Assembly: GCA_045589595.1 (NCBI GenBank)
Contig: JAZNPK010000028.1
Coordinates: 1 to 64,000 of the forward strand
Direction: 5' to 3'
Length of the DNA: 64,000 nucleotides
DNA from: SIG77 sp045589595
GTDB lineage: Bacteria; Verrucomicrobiota; Lentisphaeria; Victivallales; UBA1829
Position numbers and translations under genes: made by a program. The stretch's first letter is position 1; each line of letters opens with the position of its first letter. This document shows, one piece after another, positions 15,743-24,515 of this stretch. The notes beneath the pieces are model-generated. The model did not search any database, was not told where the DNA came from, and was given only the letters and a program-made list of their open reading frames with translations.

Positions 15743-15770
15743 TTGTAATCCTGATTTGTCTGATTATATT
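15743..15770 (+). promoter_or_regulatory. Sigma-70-type promoter for the CoA-disulfide reductase fusion
   Basis: TTGTAA (15743-15748), 16-bp spacer, TATATT (15765-15770), 43 bp before the ATG. Confidence 0.55.
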
Positions 15771-15813
15771 ACTGCTGAAAGTATTTTAATTCTGAAAATT
15801 CAGGAGTCAGACA

Positions 15814-18213
15814 ATGATAGTTGTGATCATTGGCGGTGTCGCCGCCGGAGCAAGTGCTGCCGCAAGATTGCGGCGTCTGGATGAAAATGCCGAGATCATC
15901 CTTCTGGAAAAAGGGCAATTCATTTCTTATGCAAACTGCGGTCTGCCATATCATCTCGGCGGCGTGATCCCGGAGCGGGATAACCTGCTGGTGATGCCGC
16001 CGGCAAAATTTGCCGCCTGGTTCCGGGTCGATGTGCGGATCGGCAGCGAAGCCGTCCGGATCGATCGGGAACGGAAATGCCTGACCGTCAGAGACAGCGG
16101 GGGCGAATACGAACTCGCTTACGATAAATTGCTCCTTGCCACCGGGGCAGTCCCCACCGGCGGAACGCCGTCGGATCGCGTCCTGCATCTGTGGACTCTG
16201 GCGGATATGGACAAAGTTGCCGCCCGGCTGAAGGATGCCCGGCGTGCCGTGATCGCAGGTGCCGGGTTCATCGGGCTGGAAGTCGCTGAAAATCTCCGGG
16301 AAAAAGGTCTGGATGTGACCATCGTTCAGCGGGGACAGCATGTTCTGCCGACGCTTGACGGTGAGATGGCGCAGCCCCTTGCAGATGAATTGAAGCGGGC
16401 AGGGATCAAAATCAAATTCGGCTGTACTGTCAAGGAATATCATGAGCAGGGCGATCATGTGGATGTGGAACTGGATTGCGGTGAGCGCATCCCCGCTGAT
16501 GTCGTGATCGTATCCACCGGAGTGCAGCCCAATGCCGCTCTCGCCCGCGATTGCGGACTCACCTGCGGTGCAAAGGGACATATCGTTGTTGATGAAACGC
16601 TGAGAACATCCGATCCCCATATTTTTGCGGCGGGCGACGTGGTGGAAGTCACAGACCCCATCCTCGGCGGAAAAACTGCCATCCCGTTGGCAGGTCCGGC
16701 AAACAAACAGGGGCGGATCGCCGCCGACAACATTGCCGGCGGACATTCCGTTTACAAAGGCAGTTACGGCACCAGCGTGGTGAAAGTCGGAAATCTTACT
16801 GCGGCGGCGGTGGGGCTGACGGAGAAAAAACTGAAGCAGCTCGGTCAGGCATACCGGAAACTTTATCTGCATCCTGCGTCCAATGCCTCTTATTATCCGG
16901 GCGGAACACGCATGACTTTGAAGCTGATCTTTGGTGATGACGGTACGGTTTACGGCGCGCAGATCGTTGGAAATAAAGGGGTTGACAAGCGGATCGACAG
17001 TATTGCGCAGGCTATGCGGAATCATCTGAAAGCCCCGGAACTGGGAGAATTGGAACTGGCTTATGCGCCTCCGTACAGTTCCGCAAAAGATCCCGTGAAC
17101 TTTGCCGGTTTTGTGGCTGAAAATATCCTGTCCGGCTTGACGGATGTGGTTTATCCCGATACGATCCCTGAAGATGCACTGGTGCTGGATGTCCGTGAAC
17201 CGGAGGAAAATGAACTCGGAGCCATCCCCGGGGCGGTCAATATCCGCCTTGCCGATCTGCGGAACAGACTGCATGAACTTGACCGTTCCAAACTGATCGT
17301 GACCTGCTGTCAGGTGGGATTGCGCGGCTATCTTGCCGAGCGTATTCTGAAACAGAATGGTTTTAAAGCTGCCAATCTTTCCGGTGGCTGGTTGGCGTGG
17401 AAACTGTTTCATCCGGAGCCGGTGGAAACAGCACAACACATTGCCCCGAAAGAAAATACGACAACTGAGAAAGAGATGCAGCCGATGGAAAAACTGAAAC
17501 TGGATGTCCGTTCCTTGCCCTGTCCGGGTCCCGTGATGAAATTGAAAGCAACGATGAACGGACTCCGGTCCGGTGAAAGTGTCCGGCTTCTGGCGGCATC
17601 CACATTTGAAGCGGATCTGCTGAACTGGGCGCGCGGTGCGGATCATGAAGTTTCGGACCTGAAACATCAGGATGGTTTTCTGGAAGCCGTTGTCCGGAAA
17701 GGCGGTGCCGCAGCTCCAGCCGCAGCATCGGTCGGCACAGGCGGAAACGATCTTTCCATCGTGCTTTTCAGCAACGATCTGGATAAAGCCCTTGCGGCAT
17801 TGATCCTTGCCAACGGTTTTGCGGCGTCCGGCGGAAAAGTCAATCTCTTTTTCACCTTCTGGGGACTTTCCGTACTGCGGAAGGATCCGGCTCCGTCTGT
17901 GCGGAAAGGATTGATCTTCAAGATGTTCGGCTGGATGCTCCCGAAGGGCGCAAAGAAACTTGTTCTTTCCAAAATGCACATGCTCGGCATGGGGACCGGT
18001 ATGATGAAAGCGATCATGAAAAAGAAAAATGTGCTGAGTCTGCCGGAACTGATCGCCTCTGCGAAAGATGCGGGAGTTCGATTTATTGCCTGTGATATGG
18101 CGATGGATGTGATGGGGATCACCCGTGATGAATTGATCGAAGTGGATGATGTTTCCGGAGTTGCAACTTTTGCGGAACTGGCGAAAAAGAGTGATCACAC
18201 GCTGTTCATCTGA
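15814..18213 (+). CDS. CoA-disulfide reductase fused to rhodanese, TusA and DsrE-like domains
   Basis: A 799-residue, four-module protein. Residues 1-450 are an FAD/NAD(P)-dependent disulfide reductase: GGVAAGASAAARLRR, redox Cys42 in SYANCGLPYHLGG, 'AVIAGAGFIGLEVAENL' and 'IFAAGDVVEV'. Residues ~455-545 are a rhodanese with LVLDVREPEENELG and the active-site Cys loop TCCQVGLRG. Residues ~565-635 are TusA-like (KLDVRSLPCPGPVMKLK). Residues ~645-799 are DsrE/DsrF-like (LSIVLFSNDLDKALAALILA; FFTFWGLSVLRK). Reduction of CoA disulfide or persulfide coupled to sulfur relay is likely. It is cytoplasmic and monocistronic, with its own promoter. Confidence 0.85.
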   Translation: MIVVIIGGVAAGASAAARLRRLDENAEIILLEKGQFISYANCGLPYHLGGVIPERDNLLVMPPAKFAAWFRVDVRIGSEAVRIDRERKCLTVRDSGGEYELAYDKLLLATGAVPTGGTPSDRVLHLWTLADMDKVAARLKDARRAVIAGAGFIGLEVAENLREKGLDVTIVQRGQHVLPTLDGEMAQPLADELKRAGIKIKFGCTVKEYHEQGDHVDVELDCGERIPADVVIVSTGVQPNAALARDCGLTCGAKGHIVVDETLRTSDPHIFAAGDVVEVTDPILGGKTAIPLAGPANKQGRIAADNIAGGHSVYKGSYGTSVVKVGNLTAAAVGLTEKKLKQLGQAYRKLYLHPASNASYYPGGTRMTLKLIFGDDGTVYGAQIVGNKGVDKRIDSIAQAMRNHLKAPELGELELAYAPPYSSAKDPVNFAGFVAENILSGLTDVVYPDTIPEDALVLDVREPEENELGAIPGAVNIRLADLRNRLHELDRSKLIVTCCQVGLRGYLAERILKQNGFKAANLSGGWLAWKLFHPEPVETAQHIAPKENTTTEKEMQPMEKLKLDVRSLPCPGPVMKLKATMNGLRSGESVRLLAASTFEADLLNWARGADHEVSDLKHQDGFLEAVVRKGGAAAPAAASVGTGGNDLSIVLFSNDLDKALAALILANGFAASGGKVNLFFTFWGLSVLRKDPAPSVRKGLIFKMFGWMLPKGAKKLVLSKMHMLGMGTGMMKAIMKKKNVLSLPELIASAKDAGVRFIACDMAMDVMGITRDELIEVDDVSGVATFAELAKKSDHTLFI

Positions 18214-18272
18214 CGCGGAAACAGTATCGTTCAGCTTTTTTGTATAAAAAAGGTTCCGGTGCGGATATTCTC

Positions 18273-18301
18273 TTGAAAAAACGCCGGGGAAATGGTATAT
18301 T
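18273..18301 (+). promoter_or_regulatory. Sigma-70-type promoter for the MFS transporter
   Basis: TTGAAA (18273-18278), 17-bp spacer, TATATT (18296-18301). Confidence 0.6.
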
Positions 18302-18337
18302 AAACACCGTTTACTGAATGTCAGCCGGAGTTTTTAT

Positions 18338-19588
18338 ATGTCACCGAAAGTGTTGCCTCCTGAAGTTGTCCGCAAACGGAAAATGCTGTTCCTTTTTTGC
18401 GGTGTCCTGATCCTTTTCATCACCAGTATGGCAAAAGTGCTTGTCCCTGCAACGATCTTTGAAGATCTGCAGCGGATGGGGATGGATGTTGACAGGATTT
18501 CGTCGCTCGGTGCGGCGTTTCTGTATTCTTACGCGGCAAGTCAACTTTTGATCGGTTGTTTTTCCGACCGTTACGGCGGGGTGCGTGTTCTCCTGATCGG
18601 CGGCAGTCTTTTTGTCACCGGGACGATCATTTTTCCCCTGCTGGAAAATTATTATCTCATGATCCTGTTCCGGTGTCTGACCGGATTCGGGGCAGGGACC
18701 ATCTTTCTCGGTGTGGCAAAATTACTGGCGGATCTGTTTTCTGCAAAATTCGCTATGGCGCTCGGCGTGGTGCTGATGTTCAGTTATTTCGGCCCCACAG
18801 CCGGAACGGTCCCCATGGTGAAACTGGTGGAAGCCATCGGATGGCGCTGGGCGATGATCCTGCCCGGTGCGGTGGCGTGTGTGCCGCTGATGACCATTAT
18901 CCTTTTTGCCAAAGGGACGATCATTCCGGTGAAACGGGGTCAGACGCTGATGCCGCTGCTGGTCATGCTCCGGAGCAGAAATCTGTGGTTTCTCTGTTTC
19001 GGCTGTGCCACGGTGTACGGCGCGTACTACGCTCTTGTGGGGCAGATCGGACAGAAGATCTTTACGGACCTTTACGGGCTTGAGCCGGGCAGGGGCGCAC
19101 TGTGTATGATGATCCTGACGATCCTTGTCGCCGTCAACAATGTCGTCGGAAATCTGCTGCTGAAACTTTTCGGCAACCGCCGTAAAATGGTGATCCTCAC
19201 CGGTGTTGCCGTATCTTTTGCGGGGATCCTTCTTGCACGGTACGGATTTTATGCCGGATGCGGATGGGGGCTGTTCATGACATCTGCGGTGCTGATCGCT
19301 TTTCCTGCAGGATTTTTCCCTCTGTTCAGTACGGTCGCAAAAGAACTGTTTTCAAACCGGTACACTGCCATGGCGGTGGCATTCCTGAATTTTATGGCGT
19401 TTGTTTTTATTTCCGCCTATCAGAATATTGCCGGGGTGATCCTGAAAAAATATCCCACGGATGCCGTTACTCTGGCATTCCCGGTGATGGCTTACGAAGC
19501 TGTTTATCACTTCTTTATCGCCGGAGCGGTGGTCAGCCTGATCGCGGCGCTTCTTGTACCTGAAACAAAAGACCGGGTGCGGGAGTGA
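18338..19588 (+). CDS. MFS transporter
   Basis: A 416-residue polytopic inner-membrane protein with about 12 hydrophobic segments. The loop 'SQLLIGCFSDRYGGVRVLLI' between TM2 and TM3 matches the MFS D-R-x-G-G-R-like signature, and 'FRCLTGFGAGTIFLG' is typical of TM4. The sequence resembles the OFA/nitrate-type and sugar-phosphate clades only loosely, so the substrate is not assigned. It lies between two genes with their own promoters and looks monocistronic. Confidence 0.8.
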   Translation: MSPKVLPPEVVRKRKMLFLFCGVLILFITSMAKVLVPATIFEDLQRMGMDVDRISSLGAAFLYSYAASQLLIGCFSDRYGGVRVLLIGGSLFVTGTIIFPLLENYYLMILFRCLTGFGAGTIFLGVAKLLADLFSAKFAMALGVVLMFSYFGPTAGTVPMVKLVEAIGWRWAMILPGAVACVPLMTIILFAKGTIIPVKRGQTLMPLLVMLRSRNLWFLCFGCATVYGAYYALVGQIGQKIFTDLYGLEPGRGALCMMILTILVAVNNVVGNLLLKLFGNRRKMVILTGVAVSFAGILLARYGFYAGCGWGLFMTSAVLIAFPAGFFPLFSTVAKELFSNRYTAMAVAFLNFMAFVFISAYQNIAGVILKKYPTDAVTLAFPVMAYEAVYHFFIAGAVVSLIAALLVPETKDRVRE

Positions 19589-19629
19589 ACTTTTTGCCGG
19601 AATAAATCACGGAAAAGATTTTCCGGGGG

Positions 19630-19658
19630 TTGACATATCGGCGGAACTGTGATATTAT
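19630..19658 (+). promoter_or_regulatory. Strong sigma-70-type promoter
   Basis: TTGACA (19630-19635), 17-bp spacer, TATTAT (19653-19658). It lies 55 bp before the FAD oxidoreductase start codon. Confidence 0.75.
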
Positions 19659-19713
19659 ACCTGAAAAATCACGCATATACGGAACTTGAAAATCCAAGAG
19701 GAGAAGATTTACG

Positions 19714-21516
19714 ATGAATATGGATTCATTTCAGCAGGTGGCATTCAATGCTGATTTTTGTGTAGTCGGCGGCGGTATGGCGGGGATCTGCGCGGCTGTT
19801 GCAGCAGCGCGGCGCGGTGCAAAAACCGTATTGGTTCAGGATCGTCCCGTGCTGGGCGGCAATGCGTCCAGTGAGATCCGTATGTGGATCTGCGGTGCAG
19901 TCGGCGTCAACGTGAAGGAAACCGGTATTCTGGAAGAGATCCAGCTGGAAAATATGCGTTACAATCCCTCGCTGCAGTACAATATCTGGGATCATATCCT
20001 GATGACTTTTGTGCAGCGTCAGCCCAATCTGCGTCTGATGCTGAACTGTACCTGCGACGGCGTGATCATGGATGGCGACCGCATCAAATCCATCACCGCC
20101 TGGCAGCTCACCACCCAGAAACGCTATACCATCACCGCAAAATATTATGCGGACTGCTCCGGTGATTCCGTCCTCCGGGTGTCCGGTGCGGAATTCCGTA
20201 TGGGCCGTGAAGCAAGATCTGAGTTCAACGAAAGTCACGCTCCGGAAGAGGCGGACAGCAAAACGATGGGCAACTCCATTCTGATCCAGACGAAATATAC
20301 CGATACGCACAAACCTTTTGAAGCACCTCCCTTTGCTCATGTGTTTGAAGAAAAAGGTTTCCATCGCGGTCTGGATCCCAGAGACAACTTCTGGTGGATC
20401 GAGACCGGCGGCGAGCAGGACAGTATTGCAGATGCGGAGGAGATCCGCGATGATCTGCTCAAAATCGTGTACGGCGTCTGGGATCTTGTGAAGAACAATT
20501 CCAAAGGCATTGCCAGAAATTACGACATCGAATGGATCGGTGCTCTGCCGGGAAAACGGGAAAATATCCGCTACGTCGGCGATCATATCCTGACGCAGAA
20601 CGATGTGGAAAAACAGGGAAAATTCGATGATATGGTCGCATACGGCGGCTGGTCGATGGACGATCACCATCCGGCGGCGTTCTATCACCACGGCGCACCT
20701 ACGATCTTCCATCCCGCACCGTGTCCCTACGGCATTCCCTTCCGCAGTTTGTACTCCAAAAATATTGCGAACCTGTACTTCGCCGGCAGAAATATTTCCG
20801 CTACGCACATGGCGATCAGCTCCACCCGCGTTATGGGGACTTGCGCCATTATGGGGCAGGCGGTCGGTACCGCTGCCGCGATCGGCGTCCGCGACAACCT
20901 GGATCCCAGAGGCGTCTATGAAGAACGGATCACCGAACTGCAGCAGACCCTGATGGATGATGACTGTTGGCTGCCGTGGCACAGCCGCGAGATCCCGAAG
21001 ATCTCCAGAAATGCCAAACTGATCGCAGAATCCGAAGGCGATGTGGAAGTCCTGCGGGACGGTCAGGAACGCGGTATCCCCGGACCGTTGCCCAACAAGC
21101 AGAACGTGACGCTGGATTCTCTCCGCGCAGGCGGCGAGGGCAATCCCGAACCCCACCGTTTTACAGCGGATTTCGGCAGCTACATCGAATACCATTTCGA
21201 TAAACCGACCATTGTCAATGAAGTGCGTATCGTTTTCGACAGCAATGTGCGCGATATGGGGGTCAAGCGTATGGAATGTTCCTATCCCAAGGGCGGTTAC
21301 GATGTGGAACTGCCGGAAACACTGGTCAAGGAATTTGCTGTCAAGATCCAGAAGAAAAAAGATTCCAACGACTGGAAAGAAGTCGCGTATGTGGAAGACA
21401 ACTTCAAACGCCTTGTCCGTATTCCCATCAACGAAAAAGTCACGGCTGTCCGCCTGATCCCCGAAGCATCGTGGGGTGCAGACGCCGCCTACATCTATTC
21501 CTTTGATGTGCGCTGA
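19714..21516 (+). CDS. FAD-dependent oxidoreductase with C-terminal beta-sandwich-like region
   Basis: A 600-residue protein. The dinucleotide-binding motif is FCVVGGGMAGICAAVAAARR, followed by 'VLGGNASSEIRMWICGA'. This is characteristic of the PF12831 FAD oxidoreductases that are abundant in Lentisphaerota, Planctomycetota and Verrucomicrobiota. 'YFAGRNISATHMAISSTRVM' is the usual FAD-closing segment. Residues ~470-600 (YIEYHFDKPTIVNEVRIVFD) look like a discoidin/galactose-binding-type domain. AAGAGGAGAAG precedes the ATG. It forms a unit with the MBL gene 18 bp downstream. Substrate unknown; a carbohydrate-linked oxidation is an inference from context. Confidence 0.75.
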   Translation: MNMDSFQQVAFNADFCVVGGGMAGICAAVAAARRGAKTVLVQDRPVLGGNASSEIRMWICGAVGVNVKETGILEEIQLENMRYNPSLQYNIWDHILMTFVQRQPNLRLMLNCTCDGVIMDGDRIKSITAWQLTTQKRYTITAKYYADCSGDSVLRVSGAEFRMGREARSEFNESHAPEEADSKTMGNSILIQTKYTDTHKPFEAPPFAHVFEEKGFHRGLDPRDNFWWIETGGEQDSIADAEEIRDDLLKIVYGVWDLVKNNSKGIARNYDIEWIGALPGKRENIRYVGDHILTQNDVEKQGKFDDMVAYGGWSMDDHHPAAFYHHGAPTIFHPAPCPYGIPFRSLYSKNIANLYFAGRNISATHMAISSTRVMGTCAIMGQAVGTAAAIGVRDNLDPRGVYEERITELQQTLMDDDCWLPWHSREIPKISRNAKLIAESEGDVEVLRDGQERGIPGPLPNKQNVTLDSLRAGGEGNPEPHRFTADFGSYIEYHFDKPTIVNEVRIVFDSNVRDMGVKRMECSYPKGGYDVELPETLVKEFAVKIQKKKDSNDWKEVAYVEDNFKRLVRIPINEKVTAVRLIPEASWGADAAYIYSFDVR

Positions 21517-21534
21517 TTTGAGCCGGAGCGGATT

Positions 21535-22368
21535 ATGAAATTCAAATATCTCGGAACTGCCGCCGCGGAAGTCGTTCCCGCACTCTGGTGTACCTGCGAT
21601 ACCTGCAGAAAATGCCGTCAGAACGGCGGAAAAGACATCCGCCGCCGTGCCTCCTATCTGATCGATGACGATACGATGGTTGATTTCGGACCCGATGCAA
21701 ACTGGCAGGTCCGGGAATTCGGGATCGATCTCTCTGCCATCAAGCGTCTGCTCATCACTCACCCCCACGAGGATCACCTTGATCCCGTGGAGCTTATGTG
21801 GCGCAGACCCGGATTCAGTGTGGTGGAGAACACGGTCAAAGTTTTCGGTTCACACGCCGTTGCCTGTACCATCATGGAAACGGTGTCCCGCTGCTTCAAC
21901 AGCTACGATATGAAGTCCCTGAAGATCGATTTTCACCCTCTGGGACATGGCAGTGATGTTACCGATGACGATATGCGGATCGTTGCCCTGACCGCCAATC
22001 ATGCACCCGGCAAGGGCGCGCTTTTCTATGCTGTGTCCAGAGGCGGAAAAACCGTCCTCATCGGAAACGATACCGGTATTCCGTCCGAAGCCGTATGGAG
22101 CATCCTTGAGACGATGAAGTTTGATATGGTCTCCCTTGATTGCACCATGGCGTTTGCCGAACCGGATTGTGCCAACGGGCATATGGGCGTAAATGCCGTG
22201 CTGAAATTTGCGGACCGCCTCCGCAATGCCGGCTGCCTCAATCCCGGCTGCCGTGTGATTGCCACGCATTTTTCCCACAACGGACGCCCCCTCCAGAGTG
22301 ATCTGGAAGCATTCTTTGCGCCGCATCAGATCGAAGTCGCTTACGATGGAATGACAGTCGAGATCTGA
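21535..22368 (+). CDS. MBL-fold metallohydrolase (PhnP-like)
   Basis: A 277-residue protein. It starts MKFKYLGTAAAEVVPALWC with a Cys set (CTCDTCRKC) as in PhnP-type proteins, which use an extra structural zinc. Metal ligands are THPHEDHLDP and later 'TANHAPGKGALFY', 'GNDTGIP' and 'VIATHFSHNG'. It is probably a cyclic phosphodiesterase or related hydrolase. It is co-transcribed with the FAD oxidoreductase and ends at a bidirectional terminator. The true substrate is unknown. Confidence 0.75.
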   Translation: MKFKYLGTAAAEVVPALWCTCDTCRKCRQNGGKDIRRRASYLIDDDTMVDFGPDANWQVREFGIDLSAIKRLLITHPHEDHLDPVELMWRRPGFSVVENTVKVFGSHAVACTIMETVSRCFNSYDMKSLKIDFHPLGHGSDVTDDDMRIVALTANHAPGKGALFYAVSRGGKTVLIGNDTGIPSEAVWSILETMKFDMVSLDCTMAFAEPDCANGHMGVNAVLKFADRLRNAGCLNPGCRVIATHFSHNGRPLQSDLEAFFAPHQIEVAYDGMTVEI

Positions 22369-22392
22369 CCGCCGTTCCGGAAAACGGGCATA

Positions 22393-22433
22393 AAAAAATC
22401 AGCATCCCGCTTTGAAGGATGCTGATTTTTTTT
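22393..22433. terminator. Bidirectional rho-independent terminator
   Basis: An ATCAGCATCC arm pairing with GGATGCTGAT around a 9-base loop, flanked by A-run and T-run. It serves both the MBL gene (+) and the class II aldolase gene (-). Confidence 0.85.
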
Positions 22434-22451
22434 GTAGTCTGTTCAGACGGA

Positions 22452-23744
22452 TCAGGGGATCAGGTTGAACGCCGTGATGATTTCCTGAATGGCGTCATCG
22501 CCCATCAGTTTCAGTTCACCCAGACGGGATGCCGTGATCGCGCTCTGTGCGCTGTATTCAGCCACTTCCAGACGGTCCAGCGCCTGAAGCAGATTTGCTC
22601 CGGCGGAAAGGATGAAGTCGTTGCGGATGAGCAGCACCGGCATACGGGGGGAGATGGTTTTCGTAATGGTTTCCGGCGTGCGGAAATCCGTGCCGAAATC
22701 GAAGCAGGGCATTTCGCGGAGCAGCAGATAGCTTTCCGGGATCAGCTTGGTATCGAAGGGCATACGGGCGGCACCGAAAGCCGTCATTGCTGCCGGGTGG
22801 GCAAAGATGAGAGCATTGAGTTCCGGCTGGGCATCAAAGATCTGTTTGACGAGCCATGTATTGTTTTCCAGTCCCATATCGCCGCTGTATTCCGTGCCGT
22901 TGACAATGATCAGGTCTTCCGGCTGGATGGTGCCGCGGTCTGCGTTTTTGGAGGTCATGATGAAGCCGGTCTTTGTCCGGACTGCACAAGTGCCGTCTGC
23001 GCAGGTGAAAAGTTTCTGGCGGTAGGCGCGTTTGGTGATCTCGCAGACTTTTGCCGCGAGAGCCAGATCTTCCACGCCCGGCTGGATCCGTTCCACCTGT
23101 TTGAATCCGCAGTTGCGGCAGGTGAGTGCTTCTGCAACTTCTGCATCGGAAAGGCTGTTGATACCGCCGAGGATGGTGGCATTGCTGGCGATCCGTGCGG
23201 TCACGTCATAGGTTTCAAAACGGCGGAAAGCGTCAGCCATATCCACGCCGCAGACAACGGCGCCGTGATTTTCCAGCAGCAGAGCTTTGTAGCCTTTTGC
23301 GAATTCGTCTTTGATTTTTCCGCCGAGGACCATGGAGCCGGGGCAGCCATAGCCAGCCATACCCGGTTTATCCACAATGGCTTTTGCGCCGGGGATCACA
23401 TTCATATCCGGAACCTGTTTGGCAATGGACCAGGCGACCAGCATGGGCGGATGTGCGTGGACAACTGCGCGGGCTTCGGGACGGGATTTGTAGATGCCCT
23501 GATGGAAGGGGTATTCCACGGAGGGACGGTGTTTGCCGATGATGGTGCCGTCCGCTTTGACACACATGATGTCGGCGGGGGTCAGGGTGCCTTTATCCAC
23601 ACCGCTGGGGCTGATCCACATATCGCCGTTTTCGTCGAGAATGGAGAGATTGCCGCCGCTGATGGTGGTCATGCCGCAATCATAGATGCGTTTCATGTAG
23701 CGGACGATCTGGTCTGCCGGATGTTCGTAATTGATCCTGCTCAT
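22452..23744 (-). CDS. Two-domain class II aldolase/adducin family protein
   Basis: A 430-residue protein, about twice the usual length. Residues ~1-215 form a full class II aldolase domain: 'TTISGGNLSI', 'WISPSGVDKG', metal His pair in VVHAHPPM and third His in LENHGAVVCG. Residues ~220-430 repeat the fold ('CAVRTKTGFIMTSKNADRGT', 'LIFAHPAAM', 'LLIRNDFILSAG') but lack the HAH pair and the later His. The second half is therefore probably non-catalytic. The gene has its own start with AAGGATAC upstream. It could supply the rhamnulose/fuculose-1-phosphate aldolase step missing from the rhaAB locus at 39-42 kb (inference). Confidence 0.75.
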   Translation of the reverse strand: MSRINYEHPADQIVRYMKRIYDCGMTTISGGNLSILDENGDMWISPSGVDKGTLTPADIMCVKADGTIIGKHRPSVEYPFHQGIYKSRPEARAVVHAHPPMLVAWSIAKQVPDMNVIPGAKAIVDKPGMAGYGCPGSMVLGGKIKDEFAKGYKALLLENHGAVVCGVDMADAFRRFETYDVTARIASNATILGGINSLSDAEVAEALTCRNCGFKQVERIQPGVEDLALAAKVCEITKRAYRQKLFTCADGTCAVRTKTGFIMTSKNADRGTIQPEDLIIVNGTEYSGDMGLENNTWLVKQIFDAQPELNALIFAHPAAMTAFGAARMPFDTKLIPESYLLLREMPCFDFGTDFRTPETITKTISPRMPVLLIRNDFILSAGANLLQALDRLEVAEYSAQSAITASRLGELKLMGDDAIQEIITAFNLIP

Positions 23745-23846
23745 TTTTCAGTATCCTTATTGAAGTTTGTTTGGTGTTGCGATGTAACGCATATACTTTA
23801 GCATCAAAACTGTATTTATTCAAGGTCTGACCTGTTTTTTCGTGAA

Positions 23847-24500
23847 TCAAAGTCCCAGACAGACAATGGCAAGACCGCAGAGCATCACAGTTCCGCCTGC
23901 GATTTCAGGGGCAAACCGTTCCAGCCACGGGAAACGCAGCACATTCAAGCCAAATCTCCCGGTGATCACTGCGGCAAGCATTGTGACAATGGTGGCAACA
24001 CTGAATGTCAGCGCCACCAGGATCACACTCATTGTGCCGAGAACGGCAGATGCTGTCAGCAGCGGCAGGAGAGCTTCACAGGGACCGAGGACGAAAATAA
24101 TGAATACCACCCAATAGGAAAGACTGCTGTTGTTTTCCGGGTGGGAATGTGTTTCCGTCCGGTGTTTCCAGCGTTTGTGCAGAGAATGAAGGATCAATGC
24201 CGCGCCCATACCGATCATGGCATAAGCGGCGATATCGCCCCGCCACGCTTCCAGCCATTCCAGACGGGATTCCGTCAGGATCTCCGCAAAGAGGATGAAG
24301 CCCAGCGCCAGTACAATGGCACTGCCCACATGCCCGATCCCGCAGAGGATGGTCCAGAACAGCGTTTTGCTCCAGCCGTAGTTGCGGCTTTTGGAAATTG
24401 CCACGAATGGCAGATAATGATCCGGACCTGCAATGGTGTGGATCATTCCGGTGAGAACAGCGGTCAGCAGCAGTGCCGCCAGAGTCGTTTCTTCGTTCAT
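23847..24500 (-). CDS. NicO/UreH-like membrane transporter
   Basis: A 217-residue protein with 6 or so hydrophobic segments. The motif IHTIAGPDHYLPFVAISK near the N-terminus matches the H-x4-D-H signature of NicO and UreH/TauE-like cation or sulfite exporters. A His-rich cytoplasmic loop (HKRWKHRTETHSHPE) separates the halves, as in nickel/cobalt transporters. 'FVLGPCEALLPLL' is the second conserved loop. It is last in a four-gene operon (15 bp after the DUF4832 gene), which is an unusual neighbour set for a metal transporter. Confidence 0.65.
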   Translation of the reverse strand: MNEETTLAALLLTAVLTGMIHTIAGPDHYLPFVAISKSRNYGWSKTLFWTILCGIGHVGSAIVLALGFILFAEILTESRLEWLEAWRGDIAAYAMIGMGAALILHSLHKRWKHRTETHSHPENNSSLSYWVVFIIFVLGPCEALLPLLTASAVLGTMSVILVALTFSVATIVTMLAAVITGRFGLNVLRFPWLERFAPEIAGGTVMLCGLAIVCLGL

Positions 24501-24515
24501 AGTTGAGTTCCTCGA

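Noticed and set aside
15769..18198. Minus-strand 809-residue frame
   Set aside because: It is antisense to the CoA-disulfide reductase fusion, rich in His/Phe/Arg as expected for a shadow frame, and has no start signals.
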